Below, piece by piece: positions 29,571-39,182 of a stretch of 64,000 nt of DNA. Source of the DNA: Arthrobacter sp. OY3WO11. GTDB taxonomy: Bacteria; Actinomycetota; Actinomycetes; Actinomycetales; Micrococcaceae. The position numbers were made by a program, and so were the translations under genes. A model generated the notes under the pieces. It saw nothing but the letters and a program-made list of their open reading frames with translations, was not told where the DNA came from and ran no database searches. The stretch is from the NCBI RefSeq assembly GCF_001641125.1, contig NZ_LWLP01000001.1:1839265-1903264 (forward strand), written 5' to 3'. Within the stretch, counting starts at the first letter, position 1, and each line of letters opens with the position of its first letter.

Positions 29571-29690
29571 CACGGCGAGTGAGAGAGCGTCCCGGGAAAC
29601 CCGACATCAAGTGAGACAGCATCCCGTAAAAGCCTGCATCACGTGAGAGAGCATCCCAGGAATTCCCGCATCAAGTGAGAGAGCGTGTGA
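29571..29690 (-). repeat. Four inverted units of the same repeat
   Basis: The reverse-complement core (G)CATCAAGTGAGAGAGC has its AGTG at 29578, 29610, 29642 (as CGTG) and 29674, exactly 32 bases apart. The variable halves contain GGGAAACCC and GGGAATTCCC. These units face the eight forward ones across a short C-rich junction (29551-29573). Confidence 0.85.
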
Positions 29691-29749
29691 ATATTCCCAC
29701 GATGCGGCCGACTGGGCTTCGCCCGTGCTGCTCTTCGGGGCGTCTCCTC

Positions 29750-29755
29750 TAGAAT
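29750..29755 (+). promoter_or_regulatory. Possible -10 upstream of the repeat/TPR gene
   Basis: TAGAAT lies 114 bases before ATG 29869. A matching -35 is not clear. It is the best promoter candidate between the repeat array and the gene, since the rrn terminator should block read-through. Confidence 0.35.
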
Positions 29756-29868
29756 TGATGAAGATGTACGGACTTCGAAGCGCTTGATTTCGGGTTGCGT
29801 AGGAAACGAAACACGGATACGAGCGGCTGCAGTTGCGCCAGTGGTCAGCTCATAACAGGAGGATCCAC

Positions 29869-31761
29869 ATGGCTGAGCACAACGGCGGCAACCGCGGCGG
29901 AAACGACCGCGGCGGATTCCGCGGCAACAATAATTCAGGCGGGGATCCCAGGGGTTTTCGCTCCCGCAGCAACCGTGAGGGCGGCGATTCTTCCGGACGT
30001 CCCTCCAGCGGCGGTGGCGAGCGGAAGCCCTTTGGTGACCGTGACCGTAAGCCCTTCAGCGGTGGCGGTGAGCGGAAGCCGTTCGGTGACCGTGACCGTA
30101 AGCCGTATGGCGATCGTGACCAGAAGCCTTTTGGTGATCGTCCGCGCCGTGACGGCGAGGGTGACCGGCGCGGCAGCGGTGGCGGTGAGCGGAAGCCCTT
30201 TGGTGACCGTGACCGTAAGCCGTATGGCGACCGGGACCAGAAGCCATTTGGTGATCGTCCGCGCCGTGACGGCGAGGGTGACCGGCGCGGCAGCGGTGGC
30301 GGTGAGCGGAAGCCCTTTGGTGACCGTGACCGTAAGCCCTTCAGCGGTGGCGGTGAGCGGAAGCCCTTTGGTGACCGTGACCGTAAGCCCTTCAGCGGTG
30401 GCGGTGAGCGGAAGCCGTTCGGTGACCGTGACCGTAAGCCGTATGGTGACCGGGACCAGAAGCCTTTTGGTGATCGTCCGCGCCGTGACGGCGAGGGAGA
30501 CCGGCGCGGCTTCGGCGGGGGAGAGAACCGGAAGCCGTTCGGTGATCGCAGCGACCGTCCCGGCCGCGGCGACCGCCAGGACCGCGCACCTCGCAGTTTC
30601 GATCGTGGCCCCAGCCGAGGAGATGCCGGTCCCCGCACCTTTGGACGCGACCGCCAGGAAGACCGCCCCGTTCGCGAACCCAACGCCCGCGACCTCCGCA
30701 GCGCGAACCGTCCGGACCGGGAAAGGTCTCCGCAGATTGATGAGGACGTCACGGGCAAGGAGCTCGACCGCGCCACCCAGCACCAGATCAAGACGCTCGA
30801 AGCAAAGAGTGCGGAATGGGTTGCCCGCCACCTTGTGATGGCCGGCCGGCTCATCGATGAAGAACCGGAACTCGCCTTCCAGCATGCCCTCGCTGCCAGC
30901 CGCCGCGGCGGCAGGCTGGCCGCGGTCCGCGAAGCCGTAGGCCTGACCGCTTATGCTGCAGGCCATTACGGCGAAGCTCTCCGCGAATTCCGCACCTACC
31001 GCCGCATCAGCGGTTCCAACGTCCACCTTCCGGTCATGGCTGACTGCGAGCGTGGATTGGGACGCCCTGACCGCGCCCTCGACGTGGCCAGGTCCGAGGA
31101 AGCCCAGGACCTGGACGCTCCCGGCAAAGCAGAACTCGCCATTGTGGCAGCAGGTGCCAGGACCGACCTGGGGCAGCTGGACGCCGCGGTAGCCGAACTG
31201 GAAATCCCGCAGCTGGACATCAACCGGGCGTTCTCCTACAGCCCCCGGCTGTTTCGTGCGTATGCTGACGCCCTCGCCGGCGTGGGCCGCGACGCTGACG
31301 CCGAGAAGTGGCGGAAGCAGGCCGTGGTGGCCGAAAACGCGCTGGGCCAAGGCGTGGACGAAGAGCCCGACATCATTGACCTCGGCTGGGACGAGGAGGA
31401 AGAGGCAAAGGAGGAAGCAGAGCGCCGCCGCCTGCTCGACCGTGCATCGCAGGCATCCGACGCTGCCCCCAAAGCCGCATCCAACTCCGGCGCCGCTGAC
31501 GGAATGCCCGCCGCGCAGGCCGCAGAGCTGGACGCTTCTGAGCCCCGGGACGCTGAGCTGAACGCCGCAGAGCAGCAGGACGCCAGCATCGATGACCAGG
31601 AAGCTGACTACTTCGTCTCTGACGACGCCGAGTCAGACGAGGACTCGGTGGAACAGGACGAGCTGGAATCCCCTGGAGTCCCGGAGGACGGCGCTGCCGA
31701 CGAACAGGATGATTCGTCCGCTGAGGAGTACCAGGACCAGCAGGACCGCCGGGAAGACTGA
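29869..31761 (+). CDS. Repeat-rich RGG-like / TPR / acidic-tail protein (Rv1691-like)
   Basis: 630 residues in three parts. Residues 1-290 are basic and disordered with G/R/D repeats: unit A (ERKPFGDRDRKPFSGGG, 17 aa) and a 39-aa unit B in the order A B B A A B. Residues about 290-500 are helical TPR-like pairs (HALAASRRGGRLAAVREAVGLTAYAAGHYGEALREFRTYRRI). Residues 505-630 are strongly acidic. ATG 29869 follows AGGAGG by 6 bases. Its place between tyrS and the HAD/tlyA group matches Rv1691, which lacks the long repeat region as far as I recall. Function unknown; RNA binding or condensate formation is only a guess. Confidence 0.8.
   Translation: MAEHNGGNRGGNDRGGFRGNNNSGGDPRGFRSRSNREGGDSSGRPSSGGGERKPFGDRDRKPFSGGGERKPFGDRDRKPYGDRDQKPFGDRPRRDGEGDRRGSGGGERKPFGDRDRKPYGDRDQKPFGDRPRRDGEGDRRGSGGGERKPFGDRDRKPFSGGGERKPFGDRDRKPFSGGGERKPFGDRDRKPYGDRDQKPFGDRPRRDGEGDRRGFGGGENRKPFGDRSDRPGRGDRQDRAPRSFDRGPSRGDAGPRTFGRDRQEDRPVREPNARDLRSANRPDRERSPQIDEDVTGKELDRATQHQIKTLEAKSAEWVARHLVMAGRLIDEEPELAFQHALAASRRGGRLAAVREAVGLTAYAAGHYGEALREFRTYRRISGSNVHLPVMADCERGLGRPDRALDVARSEEAQDLDAPGKAELAIVAAGARTDLGQLDAAVAELEIPQLDINRAFSYSPRLFRAYADALAGVGRDADAEKWRKQAVVAENALGQGVDEEPDIIDLGWDEEEEAKEEAERRRLLDRASQASDAAPKAASNSGAADGMPAAQAAELDASEPRDAELNAAEQQDASIDDQEADYFVSDDAESDEDSVEQDELESPGVPEDGAADEQDDSSAEEYQDQQDRRED
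30019..30522 (+). repeat. In-frame coding repeats (17- and 39-residue units)
   Basis: Codons 51-218 of the TPR gene consist of near-identical DNA blocks of 51 and 117 bases. Such identity allows slippage or recombination, so copy number may differ between strains. It also keeps several other frames open, producing false ORFs. Confidence 0.85.
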
Positions 31762-31764
31762 CGA

Positions 31765-32754
31765 ATGACCGACGTTCCCCTGATCTCCCTGTTCGATGCA
31801 CTCCTGGCGGACCTGGACGGCGTGGTTTACGCCGGTCCGCACGCCATTCCCGGTGCCATTGAGTCGCTGAAGCAGCTCTCTGGCATTGGCGTGGGCCTGG
31901 GATACGTGACCAACAACGCGTCGCGCTCCCCGGCCCAGGTTGCTGCCCACCTCCGCGAGCTCGGGGCGCCCGCCGAGGACCACCAGGTGGTCAGCTCCTC
32001 ACAGGCCGCCGCGGATCTGCTTGCGTCCTTGCTGGCTCCCGGTTCCCGGATCCTCATCACGGGCAGCCCGGCCCTTGCCGCCGAGATCGAACTTGTCGGG
32101 CTGGTACCCGTGTACAGCCAGGACGAGGGCCCGGTAGCGGTTGTCCAGGGCTTTAACCCCGAGATCGGCTGGAAAGACCTGGCCGAGGCCACGTACGTGG
32201 TGAACGCCGGAGCCTTGTGGGTGGCCACGAACACGGACATGTCCATACCGCAGGCCCGCGGCATCGCGCCGGGGAACGGCACACTGGTGCAGGCCGTGGC
32301 AGCCGCCACAGGGCAGACACCCCGCGTGGCCGGCAAACCCGAGGCACCACTCTTCCACTCCGCAGCCAAGCGGCTCGGGGCCGAACGGCCGCTGGTGGTG
32401 GGGGACCGGCTGGACACCGACATCCTTGGCGGCAACAACGCCGGCTTCGCCACCGTGGCGGTACTGACCGGCGTCGACACCCGACAGACCATCCTGGCCG
32501 CCCGCGCCGCGGAACGCCCGGACTACATCATCAGCAACCTGGCGGACCTGCACCAGCCGTACCCGGATGTGACGCACCACGACGGCACATACGCCTGCGG
32601 CGCAGCCACGGCGCGTGTGGCCAACGGTGCGGTGGGCATTATCGGCAGCCAGGACAGCCTGGACTCCTGGCGCGCCGCGTGCGCAGCCTGGTGGGCGGCG
32701 ACGCCTGACGCCTCCTCGCCCCAGGCTCCCGAGCTGGTGTGGCTGGATCACTAG
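31765..32754 (+). CDS. HAD-IIA family phosphatase (Rv1692-like)
   Basis: 329 residues. Motif I is LLADLDGVVYAG with nucleophile Asp16 and Asp18; motif II region TNNASRSPAQVAAHLRELGAP; motif III/IV GDRLDTDILGGNNAGFATVAVLTGV. A C2-type cap lies between. The M. tuberculosis homologue Rv1692 is reported to act on glycerol 3-phosphate in membrane lipid recycling; the same role here is inferred. It starts 3 bases after the TPR gene, so they form one operon. Confidence 0.9.
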   Translation: MTDVPLISLFDALLADLDGVVYAGPHAIPGAIESLKQLSGIGVGLGYVTNNASRSPAQVAAHLRELGAPAEDHQVVSSSQAAADLLASLLAPGSRILITGSPALAAEIELVGLVPVYSQDEGPVAVVQGFNPEIGWKDLAEATYVVNAGALWVATNTDMSIPQARGIAPGNGTLVQAVAAATGQTPRVAGKPEAPLFHSAAKRLGAERPLVVGDRLDTDILGGNNAGFATVAVLTGVDTRQTILAARAAERPDYIISNLADLHQPYPDVTHHDGTYACGAATARVANGAVGIIGSQDSLDSWRAACAAWWAATPDASSPQAPELVWLDH

Positions 32755-32757
32755 ACT
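32752..32757 (+). promoter_or_regulatory. -10 element on the HAD stop codon, leaderless start for the next gene
   Basis: TAGACT starts with the TAG stop of the HAD gene and is followed by GGTGGA and ATG 32764. The same layout occurs at 15996. GGTGGA could also serve as a weak ribosome binding site. Confidence 0.45.
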
Positions 32758-32763
32758 GGTGGA

Positions 32764-33015
32764 ATGACTGAGCTGACCGAACCGGAATCCGCAGCAGCCC
32801 AGCCATCCCCGGACTGGCCCGGCATCAGGGATGCGGGAGTGACGGATACCGTGGTGGCACAGGCACTGGCCCGGCTGGAGGCACTGCCGGAGGTCCCGGT
32901 GGCCGACCACGAAAACGTATACAACGAACTCCACGACGAACTGCTGGCCGCGCTGAACACAGTTCCCAACAACAGCGCGCCCACAAGTGCGGTCCCGACG
33001 AACGGTCCCGCCTGA
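32764..33015 (+). CDS. Small conserved actinobacterial protein (Rv1693-like)
   Basis: 83 residues with a core DAGVTDTVVAQALARLEALPEVPVADHENVYNELHDELLAALN, likely two helices, flanked by Pro/Ala-rich ends. Its position between the HAD phosphatase and tlyA is the position of Rv1693. Its stop overlaps the tlyA start (TGATG). No function is known; the conserved order suggests a link to TlyA or the ribosome. Confidence 0.75.
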   Translation: MTELTEPESAAAQPSPDWPGIRDAGVTDTVVAQALARLEALPEVPVADHENVYNELHDELLAALNTVPNNSAPTSAVPTNGPA

Positions 33016-33830
33016 TGCCGGTACGCCTCGACCAGGCTTTGGTTGCCCGCGGGCTTGCAAGATCCCGGACACACGCAGCCGCCTTGATTGCCGAGGGCAA
33101 AGTCACGTCAGCAGGACAGGTCTTGGCCAAGGCGTCCCTTCAGGTGGACGAGGACAGGCTCCTCGAAGTCGACCATGACGAGCGGGACACCTACGTAAGC
33201 CGGGCCGGACACAAACTTGCCGGCGCGCTGGACGCCTTCCCCGGGATCACACCGGAAGGCAAAAGGTGCCTCGACGCCGGTGCTTCCACCGGCGGCTTCA
33301 CCGATGTCCTGCTGCGGCGCGGCGCCGCGCACGTGGTGGCGGTCGACGTCGGGCACGGCCAGCTGGTGCAGCGGCTGCGGGAGGACACCCGCGTGGAAGT
33401 CCACGAGGGACTGAACGTCCGCTACATGTCGCCGGAGGACATCGGCGGCACGGCGGAACTCACCGTGGCCGACCTGTCCTTCATCTCCCTCACCTTGGTC
33501 GTCCAGCCGCTGGCACTGTGCACCGAACCCGGCGGGGACCTGGTGCTGATGGTGAAGCCGCAATTCGAGATCGGCAAGGACAGGCTGGGACGGACAGGCG
33601 TGGTCACCTCCGAGCGGGAACGCCGCCTGGCGGTGGAGAAAGTAGCCCGCGCAGCGCTCGACGCCGGACTGGACTTGTGCGGCTTGGAGGTCAGTCCGCT
33701 GCCGGGCCAGGACGGAAATGTTGAATACTTCCTGTGGATAAAACGCAGGATCAGCCAAGACTTGCCTAAGATCGAAGAGCGGGAGGCAGCGGCTGCTGCC
33801 TTGCTCGGACGAATCTGGCCGAACCACTAG
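33015..33830 (+). CDS. tlyA: TlyA family rRNA (cytidine-2'-O)-methyltransferase
   Basis: 271 residues. An N-terminal S4 RNA-binding domain (VRLDQALVARGLARSRTHAAALIAEGKVT) precedes an FtsJ-like Rossmann methyltransferase with SAM motif LDAGASTGGFTDVLLRRGA at 86-104 and the acidic KPQFEIGKDRLGRTGVV region. In mycobacteria TlyA 2'-O-methylates 16S C1409 and 23S C1920, and its loss gives capreomycin resistance. It is coupled to the small upstream gene and followed after 13 bases by nadK. Confidence 0.93.
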   Translation: MPVRLDQALVARGLARSRTHAAALIAEGKVTSAGQVLAKASLQVDEDRLLEVDHDERDTYVSRAGHKLAGALDAFPGITPEGKRCLDAGASTGGFTDVLLRRGAAHVVAVDVGHGQLVQRLREDTRVEVHEGLNVRYMSPEDIGGTAELTVADLSFISLTLVVQPLALCTEPGGDLVLMVKPQFEIGKDRLGRTGVVTSERERRLAVEKVARAALDAGLDLCGLEVSPLPGQDGNVEYFLWIKRRISQDLPKIEEREAAAAALLGRIWPNH

Positions 33831-33843
33831 AGAGCGGAACCTG

Positions 33844-34869
33844 ATGAGCAGGCGTGTACTGGTCCTTGCCCATACCGGCCGCGAGGACTCGCTGAAGGCC
33901 GCCTGGGAAGCGTGCGCCCTCCTGCACGCCTCAGGCATCGTGCCGGTCATGCAGGAATCCGAACTTGCGGACATGGAACGTTTCTTCGGACACCTGGCAC
34001 AGCCCGTGGAGGTCCTCCACGACCACGTCCAGCTCCCGGATGTTGAACTGGTGATGGTCCTTGGCGGCGACGGCACCATCCTGCGCGCCGCTGAGCTGGT
34101 CCGGGAAGTGGACGTGCCGCTGTTGGGCGTCAACCTTGGCCATGTGGGCTTCCTCGCCGAAAGCGAGCGGGCGGACCTCGCCCAGACCGTCGAGTGGATC
34201 GCCAGCCGCGAGTACACGGTGGAAGAGCGGATGACCATCGATGTCCAGGTGTGGGTCCGCGGGCAGAAGATCTGGCACACGTGGGCGCTGAACGAAGCCG
34301 CCATCGAGAAGGCCAACCGCGAACGCATGCTTGAGGTCGTGACCGAAGTGGACGAGCGTCCGCTCACGTCCTTTGGCTGCGACGGCATCGTGCTGGCCAC
34401 CCCCACCGGGTCCACAGCGTACGGCTTTTCGGCCGGCGGCCCCGTGGTCTGGCCCGAGGTGGAGGCACTGGTCATCGTCCCCATCAGTGCCCACGCACTC
34501 TTCGCCAAGCCCCTGGTGGTTTCGCCACGGTCAAAGCTCGCCGTTGAGGTCCTTGGCCGGACGGATGCCCAGGGCGTCCTGTGGTGCGATGGCAGGCGCT
34601 CCGTGGACCTGCCGCCCGGAGCCCGGGTTGAGGTCACAAAATCAGCCACGCCCGTGCGGCTCGCACGCACCCACCAGACGCCGTTTTCGGCCCGCCTGGT
34701 CCGCAAGTTCGAGTTGCCGATCCATGGCTGGCGGGGACCGGTACCCAAGGCGGATGCCATACACACCGGCCCCATACCCATCGTCAGGACACCGCGGCCC
34801 ATGCCTCCGCTCCAGGTGCCCCAGCCGGACCAGCCCGGCGATGACAACGATCCCACCACCGCAAAGTGA
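33844..34869 (+). CDS. nadK: NAD kinase
   Basis: 341 residues; phosphorylates NAD to NADP using ATP or polyphosphate. The GGDGT motif (residues 74-78) lies in VMVLGGDGTILRAAELV. LNEAAIEKANRERM holds the NE/D motif, and GCDGIVLATPTGSTAYGFSAGGPVV is the nucleotide loop. A proline-rich tail (PRPMPPLQVPQPDQPGDDNDPTTAK) exceeds the usual length. Sits between tlyA and recN, as in most actinobacteria. Confidence 0.95.
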   Translation: MSRRVLVLAHTGREDSLKAAWEACALLHASGIVPVMQESELADMERFFGHLAQPVEVLHDHVQLPDVELVMVLGGDGTILRAAELVREVDVPLLGVNLGHVGFLAESERADLAQTVEWIASREYTVEERMTIDVQVWVRGQKIWHTWALNEAAIEKANRERMLEVVTEVDERPLTSFGCDGIVLATPTGSTAYGFSAGGPVVWPEVEALVIVPISAHALFAKPLVVSPRSKLAVEVLGRTDAQGVLWCDGRRSVDLPPGARVEVTKSATPVRLARTHQTPFSARLVRKFELPIHGWRGPVPKADAIHTGPIPIVRTPRPMPPLQVPQPDQPGDDNDPTTAK

Positions 34870-34873
34870 AGCC

Positions 34874-36613
34874 ATGCTTGAAGAACTGAGAATCCGCGAT
34901 CTCGGCGTCATCACCGACGCAACGCTGCCGCTCGGGCCTGGCTTGAGCGTGGTGACAGGCGAGACCGGTGCCGGCAAGACCATGGTGGTCACCGCCGTCG
35001 GGCTCCTCCTGGGTGCGCGCTCCGATGCCGGAGCCGTCAGGAGCGGCGCGAAGAGCGCCACGGCAGAGGCAGTGCTGAAGCTCGACGCCGGCCATCCCGC
35101 GATTGCCAGGGCATTGGAGGCAGGGGCAGATACGGAGGAGGTCGACGGCGGCGCGGAGCTGATCCTTGCCCGTCGCCTGGGCTCCGACGGCCGCAGCCGT
35201 GCCTTCCTTGGCGGCAGGGCAGCGCCGGTGGGCGTCCTTGCCGAAATCGGCGAGACCCTGGTGGTGGTCCACGGCCAGTCGGACCAGATCCGGCTCAAGG
35301 GAGCTGCCGCCCAGCGCGGCGCCCTGGACAAGTTCGCAGGTGAATCGCTGGCCGGTCCGCTGGCCGCTTACCAAAACCTCTACAACCACTGGAAGTCCAG
35401 CCAGGCCGAGCTGGACAGCCTCCGCAGCGCTGCGCGTGACAGGCTGCGTGAGGCAGAATCCCTGCAGACCGCCCTGGCCGAAATCGATGAGGTTGATCCG
35501 CAGCCGGGGGAGGACGAAGTCCTTAAGGCGGAAGCGGTGAAGCTGGCCAACGTCGAGGAGCTCCGCATCGCCGCCAGCACAGCCCACCAGGCGCTCATCG
35601 CCGAGGACTTCGGTGACGAGGGGGACGCCACCACGCTTGTTGACGCTGCCAAGCGGACGCTGGAGCACGTGGCCGAGCACGACGCCGAGCTGGGGTCCGC
35701 AGCCGCGCGCCTGGCCGAAGTGGGCTTCCTGCTGAACGACATCGCCACCGAACTGGCCAGCTACCAGGCCGGACTGGATACCGAAGGCCCCGAACGGCTC
35801 GCAGAAATCGAGGACCGCCGGGCCATCCTGGCCAAGCTCGTCCGCAAATACGCTCCGACCATCGACGAGGTCCTGGTCTGGGCGGAGAACGCCCGCGTGC
35901 GGTTCGATGAACTGCAGGACGACTCCACCCGGATCGAAAAGCTGGACGCCGAAGTGGTCCAGGCAGAGGCAGACCTGAAGAAGCAGGCCGCCGCCATCAG
36001 CAAAATCAGGGCCAAGGCAGCGAAGGACCTCTCCGCCCGGGTCAGCGCGGAACTGAAGGCGCTGGCCATGGCTGATGCCACGCTGGTCATCAATCTCGAG
36101 CCCGGTGGCCAGCTGGGACCGCACGGCGCGGACGAGATCAGCTTCCTGCTGCAGCCGCATTCCGGTGCCCCCGCCCGGCCCCTCGGCAGGGGCGCCTCCG
36201 GCGGTGAACTGTCCCGCGTGATGCTCGCCATCGAGGTGGTGCTGGCGGCCGTGGACCCGGTCCCGACGTTCGTCTTCGACGAGGTGGACGCCGGCGTGGG
36301 CGGCCGCGCCGCCGTCGAAATCGGCCGCAGGCTCGCCATGCTGGCCCGCCACGTCCAGGTGCTGGTGGTCACCCACCTGCCGCAGGTGGCCGCGTTCGCG
36401 GACCAGCACATCACCGTCACCAAGACCTCCGTCCGGGGAGCCGACGGCGGAACCGCCACCGGGTTCACGTCCAGTGATGTCCGCCTCCTCGACGGTCCGG
36501 AAAGGGTCCGCGAACTGGCCCGGATGCTTGCCGGCCAGGAGGACTCGGAGTCGGCGCAGGCGCACGCCCAGGAACTGCTGGACGACGCTAAACTCCTGCC
36601 CCAGGGGGCCTGA
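34874..36613 (+). CDS. recN: DNA repair protein RecN
   Basis: 579-residue SMC-like ATPase acting at double-strand breaks. Walker [14 protein letters not shown] is at residues 28-40; two coiled-coil arms span roughly 150-400 (for example [33 protein letters not shown]). The ABC signature [18 protein letters not shown] and Walker [14 protein letters not shown] follow. I chose ATG 34874, which begins [13 protein letters not shown] as in the family; the frame is open upstream through nadK only by chance. It starts 4 bases after nadK. Confidence 0.95.
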   Translation: MLEELRIRDLGVITDATLPLGPGLSVVTGETGAGKTMVVTAVGLLLGARSDAGAVRSGAKSATAEAVLKLDAGHPAIARALEAGADTEEVDGGAELILARRLGSDGRSRAFLGGRAAPVGVLAEIGETLVVVHGQSDQIRLKGAAAQRGALDKFAGESLAGPLAAYQNLYNHWKSSQAELDSLRSAARDRLREAESLQTALAEIDEVDPQPGEDEVLKAEAVKLANVEELRIAASTAHQALIAEDFGDEGDATTLVDAAKRTLEHVAEHDAELGSAAARLAEVGFLLNDIATELASYQAGLDTEGPERLAEIEDRRAILAKLVRKYAPTIDEVLVWAENARVRFDELQDDSTRIEKLDAEVVQAEADLKKQAAAISKIRAKAAKDLSARVSAELKALAMADATLVINLEPGGQLGPHGADEISFLLQPHSGAPARPLGRGASGGELSRVMLAIEVVLAAVDPVPTFVFDEVDAGVGGRAAVEIGRRLAMLARHVQVLVVTHLPQVAAFADQHITVTKTSVRGADGGTATGFTSSDVRLLDGPERVRELARMLAGQEDSESAQAHAQELLDDAKLLPQGA

Positions 36614-36642
36614 AGGCGGGCCCCGTGAGGGCTACGCGTGCC

Positions 36643-36664
36643 GGCCGCCCCTTGATCGGCGGCC
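36643..36664 (+). terminator. Hairpin in the recN-pyrG gap, weak terminator candidate
   Basis: GGCCGCC (36643-36649) pairs with GGCGGCC (36658-36664) across an 8-base loop. There is no T-run, so it may be a weak terminator or a leader hairpin of pyrG. Confidence 0.3.
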
Positions 36665-36725
36665 AGCCGAGGGGCAAACTTGGACGTTTGGGGACAGTGC
36701 CGGCGATCCGTGGAAGGCTCAAATG

Positions 36726-38495
36726 ATGATAGGCTCGAATTCCGTGGTGCAGCGATCAAATTCCCGTGTAAATTCCCGGTTCCCGGGCTCATCCAAGACG
36801 ACCAAACACATCTTCGTAACCGGTGGTGTGGCGTCCTCGCTCGGTAAGGGACTGACGGCATCAAGCCTCGGTCATCTGCTGCGCGCACGCGGCCTGTCTG
36901 TGACTATGCAGAAGCTCGATCCCTATCTGAACGTGGATCCGGGCACCATGAACCCCTTCCAGCACGGCGAGGTCTTCGTCACCGACGACGGCGCCGAGAC
37001 GGACCTGGACATCGGACACTACGAGCGCTTCCTCGACGAGAACCTTGAGGGCTCCGCCAACGTGACCACGGGGCAGGTGTACTCAACAGTCATCGCCAAG
37101 GAACGCCGCGGCGAGTACCTCGGCGACACCGTCCAGGTCATCCCGCACATCACTGATGAGATCAAGCGCCGCATGCGCCTGCCAGCCGAGGGCAAGAACG
37201 CCCCGGACGTCATCATCACCGAAATCGGCGGCACCGTTGGCGACATCGAATCCCAGCCGTTCCTTGAATCGGCCCGCCAGGTGCGCCAGGACATCGGCCG
37301 CACCAACGTGTTCTTCCTCCACGTGTCCCTCGTCCCGTACATCGGGCCGTCCCAGGAGCTGAAGACCAAGCCCACCCAGCACTCCGTCGCAGCCCTGCGG
37401 TCCATCGGTATCCAGCCCGAGGCGATCGTTATCCGCTCGGACCGCGAAGTGCCCGAAGCCATGCGGGAAAAGATCGGCCGGATGTGCGACGTCGACATCG
37501 ACGCCGTGGTCAACGCCGCCGATGCCCCCAGCATCTACGACATCCCCAAGACCCTCCACACGCAGGGCCTGGACTCGTACATCGTGCGTGCCCTGGACCT
37601 GCCCTTCAAGGACGTGGACTGGACCAGCTGGGACAAGCTGCTCGAAGCCGTACACAACCCCAAGCACGAGGTTGAGATCGCGCTGGTGGGCAAATACATC
37701 GACCTGCCTGACGCCTACCTGTCCGTGACAGAGGCCCTGCGTGCCGGCGGTTTCGCCAATGACACCAAGGTCAAGATCCGCTGGGTCCCCTCGGACGAAT
37801 GCGAAACCCGCGAGGGTGCCATCAAGGCGCTCGACGGCGTCGACGCCATCTGCGTTCCCGGCGGCTTCGGCATCCGCGGGCTTGAAGGCAAGCTCGGCGC
37901 CCTGAAGTTCGCCCGCGAAACCAAACTGCCGGTCCTGGGACTCTGCCTGGGCCTGCAGTGCATGGTCATCGAGTACGCCCGCAACGTGGTGGGGCTCGAG
38001 GGCGCTTCCTCCAGCGAGTTCGAGCCGGACTCCAAGTACCCGGTCATTGCCACCATGGAAGAGCAGCTGGAGTTCGTGGAAGGCCGCGGCGACCTCGGCG
38101 GCACCATGCGCCTGGGCCTCTACGAAGCAAAGCTCGACGCCGGATCCGTCATCGCTGAAACCTACGGCAAGACCACCGTCAGCGAACGCCACCGCCACCG
38201 CTACGAGGTCAACAACAAGTACCGCGACCAGATTGCCGCCGCAGGCCTGGTCTTCTCCGGCACGTCCCCTGACGGCAAGCTCGTTGAATTCGTCGAGCTG
38301 CCCGCGGACGTCCACCCGTACTACGTGGCCACCCAGGCGCACCCCGAGCTGAGCTCGCGTCCCACCCGGCCGCACCCGCTGTTCGCCGGTCTGGTCAAGG
38401 CAGCACTGAAGCACCAGGAGGGCTCCGACACGGCCGCCACTGCGGATTCCGGTGCAACCGAGGCCCTGCAGTCCGGTACGGTAGCCGCTAAGTAG
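36726..38495 (+). CDS. pyrG: CTP synthase
   Basis: Converts UTP to CTP with glutamine and ATP. The synthase domain opens [30 protein letters not shown]; the glutamine amidotransferase domain has the nucleophile in [20 protein letters not shown] and the closing His/Glu in [21 protein letters not shown]. The start is uncertain: ATG 36726 (589 residues) has GGAAGG 8 bases upstream; ATG 36723 and GTG 36744 are alternatives, the last with TAGGCT 8 bases before it. The first 25 residues are not conserved. It leads a group with the Nudix and xerD genes. Confidence 0.95.
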   Translation: MIGSNSVVQRSNSRVNSRFPGSSKTTKHIFVTGGVASSLGKGLTASSLGHLLRARGLSVTMQKLDPYLNVDPGTMNPFQHGEVFVTDDGAETDLDIGHYERFLDENLEGSANVTTGQVYSTVIAKERRGEYLGDTVQVIPHITDEIKRRMRLPAEGKNAPDVIITEIGGTVGDIESQPFLESARQVRQDIGRTNVFFLHVSLVPYIGPSQELKTKPTQHSVAALRSIGIQPEAIVIRSDREVPEAMREKIGRMCDVDIDAVVNAADAPSIYDIPKTLHTQGLDSYIVRALDLPFKDVDWTSWDKLLEAVHNPKHEVEIALVGKYIDLPDAYLSVTEALRAGGFANDTKVKIRWVPSDECETREGAIKALDGVDAICVPGGFGIRGLEGKLGALKFARETKLPVLGLCLGLQCMVIEYARNVVGLEGASSSEFEPDSKYPVIATMEEQLEFVEGRGDLGGTMRLGLYEAKLDAGSVIAETYGKTTVSERHRHRYEVNNKYRDQIAAAGLVFSGTSPDGKLVEFVELPADVHPYYVATQAHPELSSRPTRPHPLFAGLVKAALKHQEGSDTAATADSGATEALQSGTVAAK

Positions 38496-38519
38496 TTCCA
38501 ACAGAAAAAGGACGGCGCG

Positions 38520-39182
38520 ATGCCCGGTACACCTGAAACCAACCCTGCTGCGAAGCAGGTTTCGGATGCACCGAGCCCGCGCCGTCTTTTGTCTACCGAG
38601 AAGGTCTACGAAGGCCGGATCTGGGACGTGGTCAGCGACAGCTTCCAGCTGCAGGAAACCGGAGAAGCACTCACCCGCGACTACATCGACCACCCCGGGG
38701 CGGTAGCCGTCCTGCCCATGAACGCTGCCGGCGAGATCCTCCTCCTCAAGCAGTACCGCCACCCGGTGGGCATGGATCTCTGGGAGATCCCCGCCGGTCT
38801 GCTGGATATTGAAGGTGAGGACTTCGTGGTGGGGGCCGCCCGCGAACTGGCCGAGGAAGCGGACCTCGCCGCGGGGACCTGGAACGTCCTGGCGGACTTC
38901 TTCAACTCACCGGGCTCCTCCAGCGAGGCCATCAGGATCTACCTGGCCAGGGACCTGCTCGACATACCCCACCACGAACGCCACGAGCGGACGGATGAGG
39001 AAGCCGAGATCGAGTTCCACTGGATCAGCCTGGACGACGCCGTGGACTCGGTCCTGGCAGGCCGGCTCCACAACCCGTCCGCCGTCGTCGGAATCCTGGC
39101 CGCCGCCGCCGCACGCGCCAGCGGATTTGAAGGGCTCCGCCCCGCAGACGCACCCTGGCCGGCGCACCCCAGCCAGCGCTGA
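38520..39182 (+). CDS. ADP-ribose pyrophosphatase (Nudix, Rv1700-like)
   Basis: 220 residues. The Nudix box appears as [24 protein letters not shown], with six rather than five residues between the first Gly and the first Glu. I recall the same spacing in the M. tuberculosis ADP-ribose pyrophosphatase Rv1700. [40 protein letters not shown] is the usual family lead-in. Position between pyrG and xerD also matches Rv1700. It hydrolyses ADP-ribose to AMP and ribose 5-phosphate. Its stop overlaps the xerD start by one base. Confidence 0.88.
   Translation: MPGTPETNPAAKQVSDAPSPRRLLSTEKVYEGRIWDVVSDSFQLQETGEALTRDYIDHPGAVAVLPMNAAGEILLLKQYRHPVGMDLWEIPAGLLDIEGEDFVVGAARELAEEADLAAGTWNVLADFFNSPGSSSEAIRIYLARDLLDIPHHERHERTDEEAEIEFHWISLDDAVDSVLAGRLHNPSAVVGILAAAAARASGFEGLRPADAPWPAHPSQR

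Noticed and set aside
29311..29690. CRISPR array
   Set aside because: Units vary throughout, the supposed spacers resemble each other, orientation flips after unit eight, and no cas genes are near.
29795..30838. 347-codon plus-strand and 334-codon minus-strand ORFs over the TPR gene
   Set aside because: Kept open by the repeats in the coding DNA; monotonous composition, no ribosome site, and no continuation beyond the repeat tract.
36643..36722. CTP-sensing attenuator before pyrG
   Set aside because: The GGGC-type start and antiterminator of Bacillus are missing, and the hairpin has no T-run.
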